Of a DNA stretch of 9,773 nt, positions 6,751 through 9,773 are shown piece by piece (position 1 is the first letter of the stretch; the number at the start of each line of letters is the position of its first letter). Where the stretch lies: assembly GCA_009845645.1 (NCBI GenBank), contig VXZF01000685.1, forward strand, positions 1 to 9,773, written 5' to 3'. The stretch is from Gemmatimonadota bacterium (lineage in GTDB: Bacteria; Latescibacterota; UBA2968; UBA8231). The notes beneath the pieces are model-generated. The model was given only the letters and a program-made list of their open reading frames with translations, had not been told where the DNA came from and ran no database searches. The translations under genes were made by a program, and so were the position numbers.

Positions 6751-6756
6751 AGAGGA
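6751..6756 (+). promoter_or_regulatory. Ribosome binding site fixing the GTG start of the HAD gene
   Basis: AGAGGA lies four bases before the GTG at 6761. The next in-frame methionine is at residue 101, beyond the catalytic DxD motif, so GTG must be the start. Confidence 0.6.
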
Positions 6757-6760
6757 ACTT

Positions 6761-7399
6761 GTGATCCGCGCAATTTTGTGGGACAACGATGGCGTGCTTG
6801 TGGATACCGAGGGGCTGTACTTTCAGGCGGGACGGGAGGTTCTGGCAACACAGGGTGTTGAGCTGACGCAGGAGGATTTTGTTGAGCAGTCGTTACAAAA
6901 AGGGCAAAGTGTATTCGACCTATTGCCCAATCAAGATGCTGAATTAATTGATCAACTACGCTTGCAGCGCAATGCGCGCTACAGTGCGTTGTTGCGGGAG
7001 CGAGTGCGGGTTTTGGATGGGGTGGTGGAGACGCTTAGGACATTATACGGGCGCGTGCTCATGGGGGTAGTGACGGGGTCGCGGAAAGATCACTTTGACA
7101 TCATTCACGCCCAGACGAATCTGCTCCCGTTTTTCGAGTTTGTGGTCGCGCGGGAAGATTACAAACAAGCAAAGCCCCATCCCGATGCGTATTTGACGGC
7201 CATGCGACTGCATGGGTTAGAACCTGAGACCTGTGTTGTAGTGGAAGATTCTGAGCGGGGATGCGCCGCCGCCGCAAAAGCTGGGTTGCGCGTGCTGGTC
7301 GTGCCGAATGAATTGTCACAACACGGCGACTTCTCGCCTGCGTACAAAGTGCTAGGATCGGTACGCGAGGTGGTGGACGAAGTGGAGCAGTTGTGCTGA
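6761..7399 (+). CDS. HAD-superfamily hydrolase, beta-phosphoglucomutase/phosphoglycolate-phosphatase-like
   Basis: A 212-residue cytoplasmic HAD enzyme with all four motifs. Motif I is WDNDGVLVDTEG, with nucleophile D8 and acid/base D10. Motif II is VVTGS, with T105. The motif III lysine is K138 in AKPHPDAY. Motif IV is VVEDSERG, with E162-D163 binding Mg. The DTEG after motif I and the helical cap (about 15-90) place it in subfamily IA, where members dephosphorylate small sugar phosphates or interconvert them. The substrate cannot be fixed from sequence. It starts with GTG 33 bases after the peptidase stop and is followed 33 bases later by the acetyltransferase, so the three may share a transcript. 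The reading frame uses more T and A in third positions than the peptidase gene before it, hinting at a different history or expression level. Confidence 0.93.
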   Translation: MIRAILWDNDGVLVDTEGLYFQAGREVLATQGVELTQEDFVEQSLQKGQSVFDLLPNQDAELIDQLRLQRNARYSALLRERVRVLDGVVETLRTLYGRVLMGVVTGSRKDHFDIIHAQTNLLPFFEFVVAREDYKQAKPHPDAYLTAMRLHGLEPETCVVVEDSERGCAAAAKAGLRVLVVPNELSQHGDFSPAYKVLGSVREVVDEVEQLC

Positions 7400-7432
7400 A
7401 AGTTATTTTTGACCTAGCCATTAGATTTTCAC

Positions 7433-7987
7433 ATGAATGGCTCCAAGGCTCATGACGATTCACGCCGCGTCTTCCACGCCAACGGAAAACTCGTCGGTCT
7501 CGCCGAATTTCTCCCGCAAGATTACGAGCCGTTTTACCAAGCTTGGCAGGACCCCGCAACGCAGCGAAACTTCAATACCACGCACGACTGGGTGTCCTAT
7601 GAGGATTTCCTCGCGATGTTCACCCACCCAGACAGGCCCCCGCAGCGATTCACCGCCACCATCGTTTGCTTGCAGGATCAGGCGACCGTCGGGCGCATCA
7701 GCCTAGCACCGGCCCATCTCGAACCGGATCTGGGCATCTGGATCTATGAGCCGTTCAGATTCAAGGGATACGGCACCGAAGCAGTGCGGCTCGCGGTGGA
7801 TTACATCTTCCGCGAACTCAAACTGGACTATATCATCGCGGGGATTTACGAGTTCAATCGGCCGAGTGTAAATTTATTCACCAAAGTCGGCTTTGCGCGG
7901 GAGCCCGAACTCGACGAGACCGAAGAGAGCGTTTTTGGCGAGGGCCAGATCGTGCAACTTGGGTTTCGCCTCAACAAGCAAATCTGA
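7433..7987 (+). CDS. GNAT-family N-acetyltransferase (RimJ/RimL-like)
   Basis: A 184-residue acyltransferase of the GNAT fold, which moves the acetyl group from acetyl-CoA to an amine. The acetyl-CoA pyrophosphate loop is R109-F-K-G112-Y-G114-T-E-A, followed by the helix that packs on it. The C-terminal signature N142-RPSVNLFTKVGF is the usual 'NxxSxxLxxKxGF' element of the RimJ/RimL (Acetyltransf_3) type. Residues 23-60 (LPQDYEPFYQAWQDP and after) match the N-terminal helices of this subfamily. Substrate unknown: ribosomal protein N-termini, amino sugars or small amines are all possible. No convincing ribosome site precedes the ATG at 7433, so it may depend on translation from the upstream HAD gene, or on a leader-independent start. 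The gene ends 22 bases from the end of the convergent CPBP gene. Confidence 0.93.
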   Translation: MNGSKAHDDSRRVFHANGKLVGLAEFLPQDYEPFYQAWQDPATQRNFNTTHDWVSYEDFLAMFTHPDRPPQRFTATIVCLQDQATVGRISLAPAHLEPDLGIWIYEPFRFKGYGTEAVRLAVDYIFRELKLDYIIAGIYEFNRPSVNLFTKVGFAREPELDETEESVFGEGQIVQLGFRLNKQI

Positions 7988-8009
7988 GCAATTGTTGAGG
8001 GGTAGAGGT

Positions 8010-9041
8010 CTATAGCTTCCAATTGATCTTATAGACAAAACCTGAACTGGTAGGATCCTTCATAAATTCAACTACCCCGGTTACAGCATTTAACCAGAAA
8101 TGCGTTGCGATAACTTCGCCTAAATCGTAGCCGTTGCTTTTGTATCTGTACCCCAAATAACCCCCTGCTACAGTGGCTCCTATGCTGATCCCTAAGCCTC
8201 TATTAGGAATGTGCCAAGCACCAAATAAGAGCGAGGAAATGGCGAGGGCTAAGCTGGGATGCAGACGCTCTGTTAGTTCGGTCTGCACAGTACCACGCCA
8301 GTACATTTCTTCGCCAGTAGCTGTTAAAACTTGTTTGTACGCTACTGTTGCTGAAAAAAGAAAAAGTGCTCGATAGGGAGAATATCGGTTTCCGAACATG
8401 ACAATTTCTTGGGCGTCCGACAGGGGCTTCTCTGATGGGCTAAACAAGAAGGACACACCGCCTGCAATTACCATCGGCGCATAGACCCAAGGATTCTTTA
8501 AGTAATGCCATTTGAACGGCGACATTGCAAGGCTCGGAATGATCGTCTGCTTAGGCTTGACCTTGTTGGTAGAAGCCGTCCGCGCATGCAGGTTTCGATA
8601 CGTTGAGTAAATCTCTATCATGCGCATATAATAAAAGCCGTGCCTGGTCAGATTAAAAAAAGACTCATCCCGGGAAAATTGGGGGCTTAGGCCAGCCCCA
8701 TATCGGAAGAATGTAGTTGGAGTTGAGCGATTAGGATATAAAGTAGCGTCGATATCGTATCTTGATATATGTGATTTAGGATCAAAATGGTCTTTCATCT
8801 TGTAGGCCGAAAGGTTCAAAGCGGCATAAGATAAAGCCTTGAACCTTTTATTTTCGTAGAGGGCCGGTATTCCCATATAAGGAATTGGACTATTGACCTC
8901 ATATACAGCCTGCGTTTCAACAAGGCCACTAAGGGCAACTAGTACCAAGCGTCCATTGCTGCTACTTTCATTGCTAAAAGAACGTTCAGCCGTACTCGCA
9001 ACCGCTATAAGTGATAGGCTGATGAAAGCTAAGCGATGCAT
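8010..9041 (-). CDS. CPBP-family intramembrane protease with an unrecognised N-terminal domain
   Basis: A 343-residue membrane protein. Residues 1-18 look like a signal peptide (cleavage near STA-E). Residues about 25-180 form a soluble, aromatic-rich domain I do not recognise. After a proline-rich link, about five hydrophobic segments follow (near 187-201, 222-240, 262-277, 284-300 and 308-325). The CPBP/Abi catalytic motifs are all present: E244-E245-xxx-R249 (GEEMYWRG), F273-xxx-H277 (LLFGAWHIPN) and H314-xxx-N318 (ATHFWLNA). The family includes the CAAX prenyl-protein protease Rce1 and bacterial bacteriocin-immunity and signalling proteases; the substrate here is unknown. The gene is much more AT-rich than its neighbours on both sides. 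The ATG at 9041-9039 is preceded by AAGGG at a spacing of seven. It lies 37 bases after the siroheme gene on the same strand and faces the GNAT gene. Confidence 0.9.
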   Translation of the reverse strand: MHRLAFISLSLIAVASTAERSFSNESSSNGRLVLVALSGLVETQAVYEVNSPIPYMGIPALYENKRFKALSYAALNLSAYKMKDHFDPKSHISRYDIDATLYPNRSTPTTFFRYGAGLSPQFSRDESFFNLTRHGFYYMRMIEIYSTYRNLHARTASTNKVKPKQTIIPSLAMSPFKWHYLKNPWVYAPMVIAGGVSFLFSPSEKPLSDAQEIVMFGNRYSPYRALFLFSATVAYKQVLTATGEEMYWRGTVQTELTERLHPSLALAISSLLFGAWHIPNRGLGISIGATVAGGYLGYRYKSNGYDLGEVIATHFWLNAVTGVVEFMKDPTSSGFVYKINWKL

Positions 9042-9078
9042 TTATAAGCCCTTATGAGGACTATTACCTTCCGCCGTA

Positions 9079-9773
9079 TCAGCTCCCCAACGGACAATCC
9101 ACACACCGCTCCTCCGTCCCACAAAATTCCAACTCACACGCCAGCAGCGCGTCCACATGCCGCTTCCAGTCGGTAGGATAGCGCAGCGTCCCTTCCAAGC
9201 GGAAACCGCTGACCAAAGAGCGCAGCAGGGCAAAGCGCGTCTCGCGGTCTCCGACTTTGGCGCGCACCCGCTGGCGCACCTCAGCCAAGCCGTCGAGGTA
9301 CTCAGCAAATTCCCCGGCGAAAATTTCTTCGAGGTCTTGCCGCAAGCGGCTCGATAGCGCCGGGCTGGCGTTGGAGGTAGAGATGCTCAGCCGCAAATGC
9401 CCCGGATGCACCAAGGCCATCATGCCAATGTTGGAATAGGCCGGGTTGTCGTAGGAGTTGATCAGGGCCTTGCGCGCCGTGGCGAGTTCGTACACCCGCG
9501 CCGTCAGCGCGCTGTCGCGCACGGTGTTCAGCACCAAGAACACGCCTTCGAGGTCGGATTCCTCAAAGCAGCGCGGGTGGTGGATAAGTCGACCAGCCGC
9601 AGCCCATTCGACGAGCGCGGGCGTCGCGCTCGGGCTTACCACCGTCAACCGCGCACCCGCGGCCAGCAAGCGACCAGCCTTGTCTTCGGCCTCGCGTCCC
9701 CCACCGATGACCAAGCAGGGCTGCTCCATCACGTCGAGCCCCACCTGGAAATAGGGATTGAGCAACTCGCTCA
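9079..9773 (-). CDS. Precorrin-2 dehydrogenase / sirohydrochlorin ferrochelatase (CysG N-terminal / Met8 type), start just outside window
   Basis: A siroheme-synthesis enzyme of the CysG-N/Met8p family: NAD-dependent oxidation of precorrin-2 to sirohydrochlorin and, in bifunctional members, iron insertion. Residue numbers count from the TTG at 9765-9763, which encodes the Leu of LLNPYF. The NAD-binding Rossmann loop is VIGGGREAEDKAG (19-31). The likely catalytic aspartate is D106 in NSYDNPAYSN. The dimerisation/substrate region LSISTSNASPALSSRLRQDLEE (near 126-147) follows, and a helical C-terminal domain runs to the end. The frame stays open to the window edge and reads xTG-AGC-GAG-TTG; the best start is an ATG whose first base is just beyond 9773, giving MSELLNPYF. 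The SAM-dependent methyltransferase half of CysG is absent. The tail has four cysteines (C210, C215, C221, C224), unusual for the family. No partner heme genes are visible. Confidence 0.95.
   Translation of the reverse strand, partial: SELLNPYFQVGLDVMEQPCLVIGGGREAEDKAGRLLAAGARLTVVSPSATPALVEWAAAGRLIHHPRCFEESDLEGVFLVLNTVRDSALTARVYELATARKALINSYDNPAYSNIGMMALVHPGHLRLSISTSNASPALSSRLRQDLEEIFAGEFAEYLDGLAEVRQRVRAKVGDRETRFALLRSLVSGFRLEGTLRYPTDWKRHVDALLACELEFCGTEERCVDCPLGS

Noticed and set aside
7988..8040. Two CAATTG sites in and beside the short convergent gap, as a bidirectional terminator
   Set aside because: CAATTG is self-complementary and short; there is no GC-rich stem with a T-run on either strand.
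9044..9055. ATAAG/CTTAT dyad just before the CPBP start
   Set aside because: Five-base AT-rich arms with a two-base spacer cannot form a stable RNA hairpin, and it overlaps the likely ribosome site; probably chance.

Overview
The window is a gene-dense bacterial segment with ten protein-coding genes, two of them cut by the window edges. The largest non-coding gap is about 160 bases. No tRNA, rRNA, CRISPR array, insertion sequence or origin was seen. Most of the DNA is GC-rich. The gene content suggests an uncultured, FCB-like lineage such as Latescibacterota or Poribacteria: a sulfatase, a sugar isomerase/epimerase and a mandelate-racemase-type dehydratase lie together, a UbiA prenyltransferase carries motifs like the archaeal ether-lipid enzymes, and a secreted M28 peptidase ends in a FlgD/type IX-like C-terminal domain. 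This placement is an inference; no marker was compared with a database.

Left block (1-4502, all minus strand, transcribed right to left): UbiA-family prenyltransferase, then enolase-superfamily sugar-acid dehydratase, hisS (histidyl-tRNA synthetase), sugar phosphate isomerase/epimerase, and the first 40 residues of a sulfatase. Gaps are 40, 4, 27 and 26 bases, so this is probably one transcription unit or a close series. The dehydratase, isomerase and sulfatase would suit use of sulfated glycans or their sugar acids. The essential hisS gene sits in the middle of this catabolic-looking set.

Middle block (4664-7987, plus strand): a secreted multidomain M28 metallopeptidase, a HAD-superfamily phosphatase/phosphomutase and a GNAT N-acetyltransferase, separated by about 33 bases each. 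The first gene diverges from the UbiA gene across a 161-base region. That region holds a candidate sigma-70-type promoter and a perfect 8-base-arm inverted repeat.

Right block (8010-9773, minus strand): a precorrin-2 dehydrogenase / sirohydrochlorin ferrochelatase (first step from uroporphyrinogen-derived precorrin-2 to siroheme) with an unusual cysteine-rich tail, followed by a CPBP-type intramembrane protease. The protease gene is clearly more AT-rich than everything around it and may have been acquired by transfer.

No clearly new multi-gene system is visible. The best leads are the possible bacterial ether-lipid prenyltransferase, the compositionally foreign CPBP protease with an unrecognised N-terminal domain, the cysteine tail on the siroheme enzyme, and the dyad in the divergent control region.
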